Source of the DNA: RBG-16-66-20 sp049651845
Lineage (GTDB): Bacteria; Pseudomonadota; Gammaproteobacteria; Burkholderiales; SG8-39
DNA length: 19,979 nucleotides
Reading direction: 5' to 3'
NCBI GenBank assembly: GCA_049651845.1
Contig: JBASCW010000053.1
Location: 1-19,979 of the forward strand
The notes under the pieces: model-generated
Seen by the model: only the letters and a program-made list of their open reading frames with translations
Databases searched by the model: none
Told to the model about the DNA's origin: nothing
Part shown: positions 6,589 to 13,615 of the stretch, in pieces
How the letters are laid out: every line of letters starts with the position of its first letter
Numbering within the stretch: position 1 is the first letter of the stretch
Position numbers and translations under genes: made by a program

Positions 6589-7884
6589 ATGGCCGGCGAT
6601 TTCACGCTCGACCTGAGCCTCCAGGTCGGGAAATACGATGTCCAGAAGCTGCTCGGCAAGGGCGCGACCGGTACGGTCTACCTCGCCAAGGACACCTTTT
6701 CCGGCAGAGAAGTCGCGCTCAAGACGATCGAGCCGGAGGTGTTTCGCGACCCCGAGTTCGGCACCGTCTACCGCTCGCAGTTCCTCAACGAGGCCTCGCT
6801 CGCGGGCAAGCTGCGCCATCCGCACATCGTCGCGATCTTCGACGCGGTGGTCGAGGAGAACTCCGGCCACATCGCCATGGAGATCGTCACCGGCGGCGAC
6901 CTCGCGCAGTACGCGCAGCCCGACAAGCTGCTGCCCGTGGAGGACGTGCTGCAGATCGGCTTCAAGTGCTGCGGCGCGCTCGAGTACGCCTTCGCGCAGG
7001 GCATCGTGCACCGCGACATCAAGCCCGCGAACATCATGATCGTGCAGGGCACCGACGTGAAGATCGCCGATTTCGGCGCCGCCTTCCTGCGCAAGAGCCA
7101 GGCCGTGCAGACCGCGGCGATGGGCTCGCCGTTCTACATGTCGCCCGAGCAGATCGAGCAGAAGGAGCTCACTTTCCACAGCGACATGTACTCGCTGGGC
7201 GTGGTGCTCTACGAGCTGCTCACCGGCAAGCGCCCGTTCGTCGCCGACAGCCTCGAGGCGCTGGTGAAGAAGATCCTCACCGAGAGCCCGGCGCCGCCTT
7301 CCAGCCTGCGCAAGGGATTGCCCAAGGACATCGACCTGGCGATGCTGAAGCTGCTCGGCAAGAAGCCCGATCACCGCTACGCCACCTGGAACGAGCTCGC
7401 CTTCGACCTGTCGCGCCTGGGCGCGCTGGTGCTGCCGCCGGGCGCGATTCCGGACAGCGAGAAGTTCGTGTCGCTCAAGCGCGTGCCGATGCTCTCGGGC
7501 CTGTCGGACGCCGAGATCTGGGAGCTCGCGCGCGCGGGCAGGTGGTCGCGCGTGGCGCGCGCTCAGAACATCGTCAAGGAAGGCGAGCCCGGCCAGAGCT
7601 TCTTCTTCGCCGCCAAGGGCGAGGTGAAGATCGTCCGGCAGAACCGCCTGCTGAACATGGTGAACACCGGCGAGTTCTTCGGCGAGATGGGCTTCATCTG
7701 GGGCGGCGAGCTGCCGCGGCACGCCACCGCCGACGCCATGACCGACCTGCTGCTGTGCGAATTCGAGCCCGCCGCGGTCGGCCAGATGAGCCCGGGCGCG
7801 CAGTTGCAGCTCGTCAAGGCGCTCACGCGCAACGTGATCGACCGGCTCGCGCTCGCCAACCAGAGGCTCGCCACCGCGCGCTGA
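6589..7884 (+). CDS. Ser/Thr protein kinase with C-terminal cyclic nucleotide-binding domain
   Basis: A 431-residue cytoplasmic Hanks-type kinase. Kinase domain, about 15-275: P-loop LGKGATGTV (22-30), VALK with Lys45, helix-C Glu68, catalytic loop HRDIKPAN (141-148, Asp143), DFG (161-163), SPE in place of APE (185-187), and Arg263 of subdomain XI. All catalytic residues are present. Residues about 295-420 form a cNMP-binding domain, with FGEMGF (364-369, Glu366) and PRHA (376-379, Arg377) as its phosphate-binding cassette; this cassette is about two residues longer than usual. No transmembrane segment or PASTA domain is present. The order kinase then cNBD is the reverse of cGMP-dependent protein kinase. 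It is inferred that cyclic nucleotide gates phosphorylation; substrates are unknown. The Bug gene follows after 10 bases. Confidence 0.95.
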   Translation: MAGDFTLDLSLQVGKYDVQKLLGKGATGTVYLAKDTFSGREVALKTIEPEVFRDPEFGTVYRSQFLNEASLAGKLRHPHIVAIFDAVVEENSGHIAMEIVTGGDLAQYAQPDKLLPVEDVLQIGFKCCGALEYAFAQGIVHRDIKPANIMIVQGTDVKIADFGAAFLRKSQAVQTAAMGSPFYMSPEQIEQKELTFHSDMYSLGVVLYELLTGKRPFVADSLEALVKKILTESPAPPSSLRKGLPKDIDLAMLKLLGKKPDHRYATWNELAFDLSRLGALVLPPGAIPDSEKFVSLKRVPMLSGLSDAEIWELARAGRWSRVARAQNIVKEGEPGQSFFFAAKGEVKIVRQNRLLNMVNTGEFFGEMGFIWGGELPRHATADAMTDLLLCEFEPAAVGQMSPGAQLQLVKALTRNVIDRLALANQRLATAR

Positions 7885-7894
7885 AGGAGAAGGC

Positions 7895-8854
7895 ATGAGG
7901 CTGCTGTGTGGTTTGCCCGTCCTGCTTTGCCTTGCGGCGAGTGCCGCGCTCGCGCAGGCGCCGTTTCCCGCACGGCCGATCACGACCGTCGTGGGCTTCG
8001 CGCCGGGCGGGGGCACCGACACGGTCTCGCGCATCATCGGCAAGACGCTTGGCGACCAGCTCGGCCAGCAGGTCCTCACCGACAACAAGTCGGGCGCCGG
8101 CGGCAACATCGCCACCGACCTCGTGGTGAAGGCCGCGCCCGACGGCTACACGATTTACCTGGCGAATGTCGGCGCGATCTCGGTCAACCCGCATTTGCTG
8201 CCGCTCACCTACGACCCGCTCAGGGACCTCGCGCCGATCGGCATGGCGGTGGTGTTTCCCAACCTCGTCGTCGTGCACCCTTCGGTGCCGGCCGACAGCT
8301 TCGCCGAGTTCATCAAGCTCGCCAGGGACAACCCCGGCAAGTATACCTACGGCTCGTCCGGCATCGGCGGCGCCGGCCACCTCGCGGGGGAGCTGCTGAA
8401 GATGATGGCGGGCATCGACCTCGTGCACGTGCCCTTCAAGGGCGGCGGCCCGGCGATGCAGGCGATGCTCGGCGGGCAGATCTCGGCCTACATGGCGACG
8501 CCGGTCGCCGCCGGCCCGCACGTCAGGGCGGGCAAGGCCAAGGCGCTGGCCGTGACCGGCCCGAAGCGCGATCAGTTCATGCCCGAGGTGCCCGCGGTGG
8601 CCGAGTCCTACCCCGGCTACCAGGCGACCAACTGGTACGCCTACTACGCGCCGGCGAAGACGCCGAAGGACATCGTCCTTCGGCTCAATCGGGAGATCGT
8701 CAAGGCGCTCGGCACGGCCGAGGTGAAGGAGCTGCTCGCGAAGCAGGGTGTCGAGCCGGCGCCGGGCACGCCAGAGGAGCTCGCCGCGTTCGGCAAGCGC
8801 GAGTCCGAAACATGGGCCAGGGTGGTCAAACAGGCGAAGATCACGGCGAACTAG
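7895..8854 (+). CDS. Bug-family (TctC-like) tripartite tricarboxylate transporter binding protein
   Basis: A 319-residue periplasmic binding protein. The signal peptide ends near ALA-QA (residues 20/21). The Bug hallmark FAPGGGTDTVSR (35-46), the VxNKSGAGG-like segment (TDNKSGAGG, 62-70) and APDGYT (81-86) are present, with the usual total length. Members capture carboxylates for TctAB permeases or act as sensors; no tctA or tctB is nearby, so it is an orphan, as is common in Burkholderiales. The ribosome site AAGGAGAAGG is strong. It lies 10 bases behind the kinase gene, implying one transcript. Its 3' end overlaps the convergent molybdenum-hydroxylase gene by 14 bases. The ligand cannot be predicted. 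Confidence 0.95.
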   Translation: MRLLCGLPVLLCLAASAALAQAPFPARPITTVVGFAPGGGTDTVSRIIGKTLGDQLGQQVLTDNKSGAGGNIATDLVVKAAPDGYTIYLANVGAISVNPHLLPLTYDPLRDLAPIGMAVVFPNLVVVHPSVPADSFAEFIKLARDNPGKYTYGSSGIGGAGHLAGELLKMMAGIDLVHVPFKGGGPAMQAMLGGQISAYMATPVAAGPHVRAGKAKALAVTGPKRDQFMPEVPAVAESYPGYQATNWYAYYAPAKTPKDIVLRLNREIVKALGTAEVKELLAKQGVEPAPGTPEELAAFGKRESETWARVVKQAKITAN

Positions 8855-11120
8855 CGTTCTGCAGGGCCCGCCACACGCGCTCCGGCGTGGTGGGCATTTC
8901 GATGTCCTCGGAGCCGATCGCATCCACGATCGCGTTCATCGCCGCCGCCAGCGCGCCCACGGTGCCGGCTTCGCCGGCGCCCTTGGCGCCCAGCGGGTTG
9001 AGCTGAGTAGGCACGGCGTTGTGGCCGACCTCGAAGTTGCACATATCGCCCGCGCGCGGCATGGCGTAGTCCATGAACGAGCCCGTGAGCAGCTGCCCTT
9101 CGGCGTCGTAGACGATGCGCTCCATGAGGATCTGGCCCAGGCCCTGCACGATGCCGCCGACCACCTGGCCAGCGAGCGTGAGCGGGTTGATCTCGGTGCC
9201 GACGTCGTCCACCACCACGTAGTTGAGCAGCTCGATCGCGCCGGTCTGCGGGTCCACCTCGAGCTCGCAGACGTGCGTGCCGTTCGGGAAGGTCTCCTGC
9301 ACCGGCGAGAACGTGGCGCTCTCGAACAGCCCGGGCTCGATGCCGCGCGGCAGCGCGGCGAAGGCGAACGCGGCGCGCGCGACCTCCTTGAGCGGTACGC
9401 CGCGGTCGGTGCCGGCGATGGTGAAGCGCCCGTTGGCGAACGCGACATCGGCCTCGGCCGCCTCGAGCAGGTGCGCGGCGATGCGCCTGCCCTTGGCGAT
9501 CACCTTGTCGGCGGCGAGCCAGAGCGCGGTGCTGCCGATCGCCGCCGAGCGCGAGCCGAAGCTGCCGGCGCCGAAGGCGACCGCGTCGGTGTCGCCTTCG
9601 ATCACGCGCAGGTCCTCCTGCGCGAGCCCGAGGCGCGTGGCGGCCACCTGCCGGTACATCGTTTCATGGCCCTGGCCCTGGCTCTTGGTGCCGACCATGA
9701 GCGTGGCCGTGCCGGTGGGCTCGAAGCGGATCTCGGCGTATTCCATGCCCGGCGCCGCAGCGCGCTCGATCGCGTTGGCGAGGCCGATGCCGCGAAGTTT
9801 GCCTCTCGAGAGGGATTGTTTCTTTCTTTCCGCGAAGCCCTTCCAATCCGCCAGGCCGAGAGCTTCATCCAAACCCTTCTCGAAGTCCCCGCAATCGTAG
9901 GTGAAAGTGATCGCGGTCTTGTACGGGAACGACCTGATGAAATTGCGCCTGCGCAATTCGACGCGGTCCACGCCGAGCTCGCGCGCGGCGTCGTCGAGCA
10001 GCCGCTCGAGCGCGTAGATCGCCTCGGGGCGGCCGTTGCCGCGGTAGGGCGCGAGCGCGTGGGTGTGGCTGAACACCCCCGTCACCGCGACGTGCGCCGC
10101 GGGGATCACGTACATGCCCGCGAGCGATCCCAGGTTCGCGAAGCCGGGCAGGATGTTGCGGTCGCTCGAGACGTAGGCGCCGAGCGCGCTGACGTTGTTC
10201 GCGCGCAGCGCGAGGATGCGGTGCTGCGCGTCGAACGCGAGCGCGATCTCGGTCGTGACATCGCGCGCGTGCTCGTCGGCCAGAATCGCCTCGCCGCGGT
10301 CGCAGGTCCACTTCACGGGGCGGCCGAGCTTGCGCGCCAGCCAGAGCGCGTGCCGGTGCTCTAGGTGCGCCCAGCCCTTGGCGCCGAACGCGCCGCCCAC
10401 GTCCTGGCTGACCACGCGGATGCGGTTCTCGGGCACCTTGAGCACGCCCGCGAGCACTTCGCGCACGCGGTGCGGGTACTGCACGTCGCAATGCAGCGTG
10501 TAGCGGCCCGCGCCCGGGTCCCATTCGCCAAGCGCGCCGCGCGGCTCGAGCGCCTGCGCGTGCACGCGTGACACCGCGTAGCGCCGTGCGACGACACGGG
10601 ACGCGCGCGCGAACGCCGCTTCCGTCGCCTCCCGGTTGCCGACCTCGAACACGCTGCTCACGTTGTCCGGGCACTCGTCCCAGACCGGCTCGCTGACCGG
10701 CAGCGCCTCGTAGTCCACCATCACGATCTCCGCCGCGTCCCTGGCCTGCGCGAGCGATTGCGCGGCGACGATGGCGACCGGATCGCCGACGTGGCGCGCC
10801 AGGCCCTTGGCGAGGCCCGGGTGCGGCCGCCAGAAGCCGGGCTTGCCGTCCGGGCGCGAGCGCTTGAGCGTGGGCGCGGTGGTGCCCAGGCCATCGCGCT
10901 CGAGGTCGTCGATCGTGAACACGCCCAGCACGCCCGGCGCGGCGAGCGCCGGCGCGGGGTCGATCGCGCGGATGCGCGCGCGCGCATGCGGCGAGCGCAC
11001 GTAGGCAATATGCAGCATGCCGGGCAGCGCGAGGTCGTTGACGTAGCGTCCCTCGCCGCGCAGCAGGCGCGGGTCTTCGAAGCGGGCGACCGGCTGACCG
11101 ACGCCGAATTTATCGTGCAT
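8841..11120 (-). CDS. Xanthine dehydrogenase-family molybdopterin-binding (large) subunit
   Basis: A 759-residue large subunit of a CO dehydrogenase/xanthine oxidase-type molybdenum hydroxylase. It starts with VGQPVARFEDPRLLRGEGRY (7-26), typical of the CoxL/CutL group. Cofactor motifs are GGAFGAKG (242-249), PYRGNGRPEA (358-367), GQGHET (482-487) and KGAGEAG (713-719, with Glu717 as the catalytic glutamate). The YRGNGR loop argues against true CO dehydrogenase, which has a CSFR active-site loop. Such enzymes hydroxylate aldehydes, purines or N-heterocycles. They normally need a 2Fe-2S small subunit and an FAD medium subunit, neither of which is in the window. Translation starts at 11120 without a clear ribosome site; TAGAAT (11136-11131) is a candidate -10. 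A low-GC, rare-codon patch covers residues 428-444. Confidence 0.95.
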   Translation of the reverse strand: MHDKFGVGQPVARFEDPRLLRGEGRYVNDLALPGMLHIAYVRSPHARARIRAIDPAPALAAPGVLGVFTIDDLERDGLGTTAPTLKRSRPDGKPGFWRPHPGLAKGLARHVGDPVAIVAAQSLAQARDAAEIVMVDYEALPVSEPVWDECPDNVSSVFEVGNREATEAAFARASRVVARRYAVSRVHAQALEPRGALGEWDPGAGRYTLHCDVQYPHRVREVLAGVLKVPENRIRVVSQDVGGAFGAKGWAHLEHRHALWLARKLGRPVKWTCDRGEAILADEHARDVTTEIALAFDAQHRILALRANNVSALGAYVSSDRNILPGFANLGSLAGMYVIPAAHVAVTGVFSHTHALAPYRGNGRPEAIYALERLLDDAARELGVDRVELRRRNFIRSFPYKTAITFTYDCGDFEKGLDEALGLADWKGFAERKKQSLSRGKLRGIGLANAIERAAAPGMEYAEIRFEPTGTATLMVGTKSQGQGHETMYRQVAATRLGLAQEDLRVIEGDTDAVAFGAGSFGSRSAAIGSTALWLAADKVIAKGRRIAAHLLEAAEADVAFANGRFTIAGTDRGVPLKEVARAAFAFAALPRGIEPGLFESATFSPVQETFPNGTHVCELEVDPQTGAIELLNYVVVDDVGTEINPLTLAGQVVGGIVQGLGQILMERIVYDAEGQLLTGSFMDYAMPRAGDMCNFEVGHNAVPTQLNPLGAKGAGEAGTVGALAAAMNAIVDAIGSEDIEMPTTPERVWRALQNASSP

Positions 11121-11150
11121 AGTGCGCTACATTCTAAGGGGGTGTTCCCT

Positions 11151-11927
11151 ATGGCCTACAAAGCTTTCGACCTGGCGGGCAAGACCGCGCTGATCACCGG
11201 CGGCAACAGCGGCATCGGCCTGGGCATGGCCGAGGCGCTCGCGCAGGCGGGCGCCGCGGTCTGCATCTGGGGAACCAATGCGGCGAAGAACGAGGCCGCC
11301 CTGAAGAAGATCCAGTCCCACGGCGCGAAGGCCATCGCGCTGCACTGCGACGTGGGCGACGAGGCGGAGGTGGAGACGCGCTTCGCCGAGACCGTGGCGG
11401 CGCTCGGGCCCGTGCACGCCTGTTTCGCGAATGCGGGGGTGAGCGGGCGCGCCAACGTCAAGTCCTTCACCGAGATGGACGCCGAGGAATGGAAGCGCGT
11501 GACGCGCGTCAACCTGGACGGCGCCTTCTACACGCTGCGCGCGGCCGCCCGTCACATGGTCGCGCACGGCGAGGGCGGCGCGCTGGTCGGCACCGCGAGC
11601 CTCGCGGCGATCTCCGGCCAGCCGCGCGGCGAGCACTACGCCGCCACCAAGGGCGGCCTGATCTCGATGATCCGCGCGCTCGCGGTGGAGTTCGCGCGCC
11701 ACGGCATCCGCGCCAACGCGGTGCTGCCGGGCTGGATCGAGACCGCGATGACCGAGAAGGCGCTCAACTGGGACAAGTTCCGCGACAAGGTCCTGCCGCG
11801 CGTGCCGGTGCGCCGCTGGGGCCGCCCTGAAGACTTCGGCGCGATCGCCGTCTATCTGGTGAGCGACGCGAGCAGCTACCACACCGGCGACACTTTCCTG
11901 ATCGACGGCGGCTACTCGCTGTTCTGA
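11151..11927 (+). CDS. SDR-family NAD(P)-dependent oxidoreductase (first copy)
   Basis: A 258-residue classical short-chain dehydrogenase/reductase. It has the cofactor motif TGGNSGIG (16-23), NAG (94-96) and the catalytic set Asn121, Ser150, Tyr163 and Lys167 (YAATK), with a C-terminal DGGY motif. The start at 11151 follows AAGGGGGTG and gives the expected N-terminus (FDLAGKTALITGG); the frame is open far upstream only as antisense of the neighbouring gene. It is divergent from the molybdenum-hydroxylase gene with only 30 bases between starts, and the DUF169 gene follows 19 bases after its stop. It probably oxidises or reduces an alcohol/ketone intermediate; substrate unknown. It resembles the second SDR at 17911-18660, so the two are paralogues. 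Confidence 0.95.
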   Translation: MAYKAFDLAGKTALITGGNSGIGLGMAEALAQAGAAVCIWGTNAAKNEAALKKIQSHGAKAIALHCDVGDEAEVETRFAETVAALGPVHACFANAGVSGRANVKSFTEMDAEEWKRVTRVNLDGAFYTLRAAARHMVAHGEGGALVGTASLAAISGQPRGEHYAATKGGLISMIRALAVEFARHGIRANAVLPGWIETAMTEKALNWDKFRDKVLPRVPVRRWGRPEDFGAIAVYLVSDASSYHTGDTFLIDGGYSLF

Positions 11928-11946
11928 GGCCGCAAAGGGGCGCCGC

Positions 11947-12705
11947 ATGAAAGACCTCGTCGCCAAGCTCGAAACCCTGTTGCGCCTGCGCTCGGTTCCG
12001 TTCGGCATGAAGCTGTTCGAAACGGTGGCGCAGATGCAGGCGGTGCCGAAGATCCGCCGCCCCAAGGGCACGCAGCACACCCTGGACCAGATCGTCGCGC
12101 AGGCGGCGCGCCTGGGCTGGACGGTCGGCATCACCGCCGAGGACCTGGTCGGTGACCAGTGCCGCTCGGTCGTGGGTCTCGGCGGCCAGGACGAGAAGTG
12201 GTACTCGGGCCAGCACATGGCCGGCGTCTGGTACGCGACGCCGGCGGACGCGAGCGCGCACCAGAAGGCCATGAACGTGGTGCCGAAAGGAAAATTCCAG
12301 GCGCTCGCCGTGGCGCCGCTCGCCTCGGGACGGCTGGACCCGCCGGACATCGCGCTGTTCTACGCCACGCCCGGCGCGATGATCTACTTCATCAATGGCC
12401 TGCAGTGGGCCGGCTACAAGCGCTTCGACTGGAGCGTGGTGGGCGAGTCGGCCTGTGCCGACTCCTGGGGCCGCGCGCTGCGCACGCGCGAGCCGAGCCT
12501 GTCGATCCCGTGCTTCGCCGAGCGCCGCTACGGCGGCGTGCTCGACGACGAGATGCTGATGGCGCTGCCTCCGGAAGGTCTCGGCAAGGCGATCGCGGGC
12601 ATGGAAGCGCTCGCGAAGAACGGCTTCCGCTACCCGTTCCCGCAGTACGGCATCCAGCAGGACGTGCGTGCCGGCATGGCAGTGAGCTACCCGGACCGAA
12701 AATAA
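11947..12705 (+). CDS. DUF169 family protein
   Basis: A 252-residue soluble protein that I match to DUF169 by its layout: RSVPFGMKLFE near the N-terminus (15-25), DQCRSVVGLGG (70-80), and the C-terminal GESACADSWG with LSIPCFAERR and MALPPEGLGK (166-214). Conserved Cys72, Cys170 and Cys189 are visible. The biochemical role of the family is not established. AAAGGGG lies before the ATG. It follows the SDR by 19 bases and is probably co-transcribed with it. The last codons, including the TAA stop at 12703-12705, lie inside the left arm of the large inverted repeat, so the natural C-terminus may have been altered by it. Confidence 0.78.
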   Translation: MKDLVAKLETLLRLRSVPFGMKLFETVAQMQAVPKIRRPKGTQHTLDQIVAQAARLGWTVGITAEDLVGDQCRSVVGLGGQDEKWYSGQHMAGVWYATPADASAHQKAMNVVPKGKFQALAVAPLASGRLDPPDIALFYATPGAMIYFINGLQWAGYKRFDWSVVGESACADSWGRALRTREPSLSIPCFAERRYGGVLDDEMLMALPPEGLGKAIAGMEALAKNGFRYPFPQYGIQQDVRAGMAVSYPDRK

Positions 12706-12788
12706 AGGGGGTCGGAGTAACATTTCCTCGTCCATTTCCGTTGTGCGCGAACGGCAGCGGAAATGTTACTCCGACCCCCTTTATTTTC
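12698..12788. repeat. Perfect 30-bp inverted repeat with 31-base loop
   Basis: The arms 12698-12727 and 12759-12788 are exact reverse complements over 30 bases; the core is GGGGGTCGGAGTAAC and each outer end reads GAAAATAAA. The 31-base loop contains a small stem (CCGTT 12738-12742 with AACGG 12750-12754) and a second copy of CATTTCC (12733-12739) that duplicates the inner end of the left arm. The arms supply TAA stops to both convergent genes: DUF169 at 12703-12705 and the crotonase at 12783-12781. A G/C stem followed by TTTATTTT in both directions could act as a bidirectional terminator. It looks like a REP- or MITE-type palindrome; no transposase is present. Confidence 0.97.
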
Positions 12789-13560
12789 CTTTGAACTCCG
12801 GCAGGCGCCGCTCGGCCATCGCCCTGACGCCTTCCTTGAAGTCCTCGGTGCGGCGCTGCCATTCCTGCTCGAAGAGTTCGCGCTCGGTGGCGGCCTCGAT
12901 CTGCTCGGCCAGGCCCCGGCGCAGGGTCTCGCGCGTGGACACCACCGCGAGCGGCGAAGATTCGGCGATCTCGCGCGCGAGCGCGAGCGCCTGGCTACGC
13001 ACCTCGGCCTGCGGCGCGAGAATGTCCGCGAGGCCCATCGCCACCGCCTCGTCGCCGGGCACGCGGCGGCCGGTGTAGAAGAGCAGCGCCGCCTTCTGCG
13101 GACCGACGAGGCGCGGCAGCGTGGTGGTCAGGCCGAAGCCCGGATGAAAGCCCAGGCGCGTGAAGTTCGCGGAAAAGCGCGCCTCCTTGCAGGTGACGCG
13201 GAAGTCGGCGACCAGCGCGAGGCCGAGGCCGCCGCCGACCGCGGCGCCGTGCACCGCGGCGACGATCGGCTTCTTTGCGCGGAACAGGCGCACCGCTTCC
13301 TTGTAGAGGTGCTTGCCCGAGCCTTCGGCGGCGGCGCCGGTCGCCGGCCGGTTCGCGAAATCCGCGCCCGCGCAGAAGGCCTTGCCCTCGGCCGCGAGCA
13401 CGATCGCGCGGCAGCCTGCGTCGCGGTCGAAGGCGTCGAAGGCGTCGCCGATCTGCGCGATCAACGCGTTGTCGAAGAAATTGCTCGGCGGGCGACGCAT
13501 CTCCACCAGCCCGACCCGGTCCCGCAATTCGGTTCCGATATCCTTGCCTGGATCTTTCAT
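12781..13560 (-). CDS. Enoyl-CoA hydratase/isomerase (crotonase) family protein lacking both catalytic Glu
   Basis: A 259-residue crotonase-fold protein. The oxyanion-hole segments are present: AFCAGADF (61-68) and HGAAVGGGLGLAL (104-116). The C-terminal helical trimerisation region is intact. However, the two glutamates of canonical enoyl-CoA hydratase (Glu144 and Glu164 in the rat mitochondrial enzyme) align with Gly113 and Phe133, so ordinary hydration is doubtful; it may be an isomerase, hydrolase or another acyl-CoA enzyme of this fold. The ATG at 13560 gives the family's usual N-terminus; the frame is open further upstream only over the divergent gene. It is divergent, with 55 bases between starts, from the acyl-CoA dehydrogenase pair, implying a shared pathway. 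Its last codon and TAA stop lie in the large inverted repeat. Confidence 0.92.
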   Translation of the reverse strand: MKDPGKDIGTELRDRVGLVEMRRPPSNFFDNALIAQIGDAFDAFDRDAGCRAIVLAAEGKAFCAGADFANRPATGAAAEGSGKHLYKEAVRLFRAKKPIVAAVHGAAVGGGLGLALVADFRVTCKEARFSANFTRLGFHPGFGLTTTLPRLVGPQKAALLFYTGRRVPGDEAVAMGLADILAPQAEVRSQALALAREIAESSPLAVVSTRETLRRGLAEQIEAATERELFEQEWQRRTEDFKEGVRAMAERRLPEFKGK

Positions 13561-13615
13561 GATTGGAGTATCTTGTGCCGGTTCGGTGCTGCCTTGCAAG
13601 GGCGATGGGAGAAGC

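Noticed and set aside
6454..8115. A 553-codon minus-strand frame opposite the kinase and Bug genes
   Set aside because: The opposite strand carries complete kinase motifs and a signal peptide; this frame is a GC-driven shadow.
8748..10364. A 538-codon plus-strand frame opposite the molybdenum hydroxylase
   Set aside because: It is the antisense of a gene with full cofactor motifs, and its translation has no domain-like pattern.
8841..11120. Aerobic CO dehydrogenase large subunit
   Set aside because: The active-site loop reads YRGNGR rather than the CSFR type, and the small and medium subunit genes are absent.
12698..12788. CRISPR unit or insertion sequence end
   Set aside because: There is a single inverted pair with no spacer series, and no transposase or target-site duplication is visible around it.
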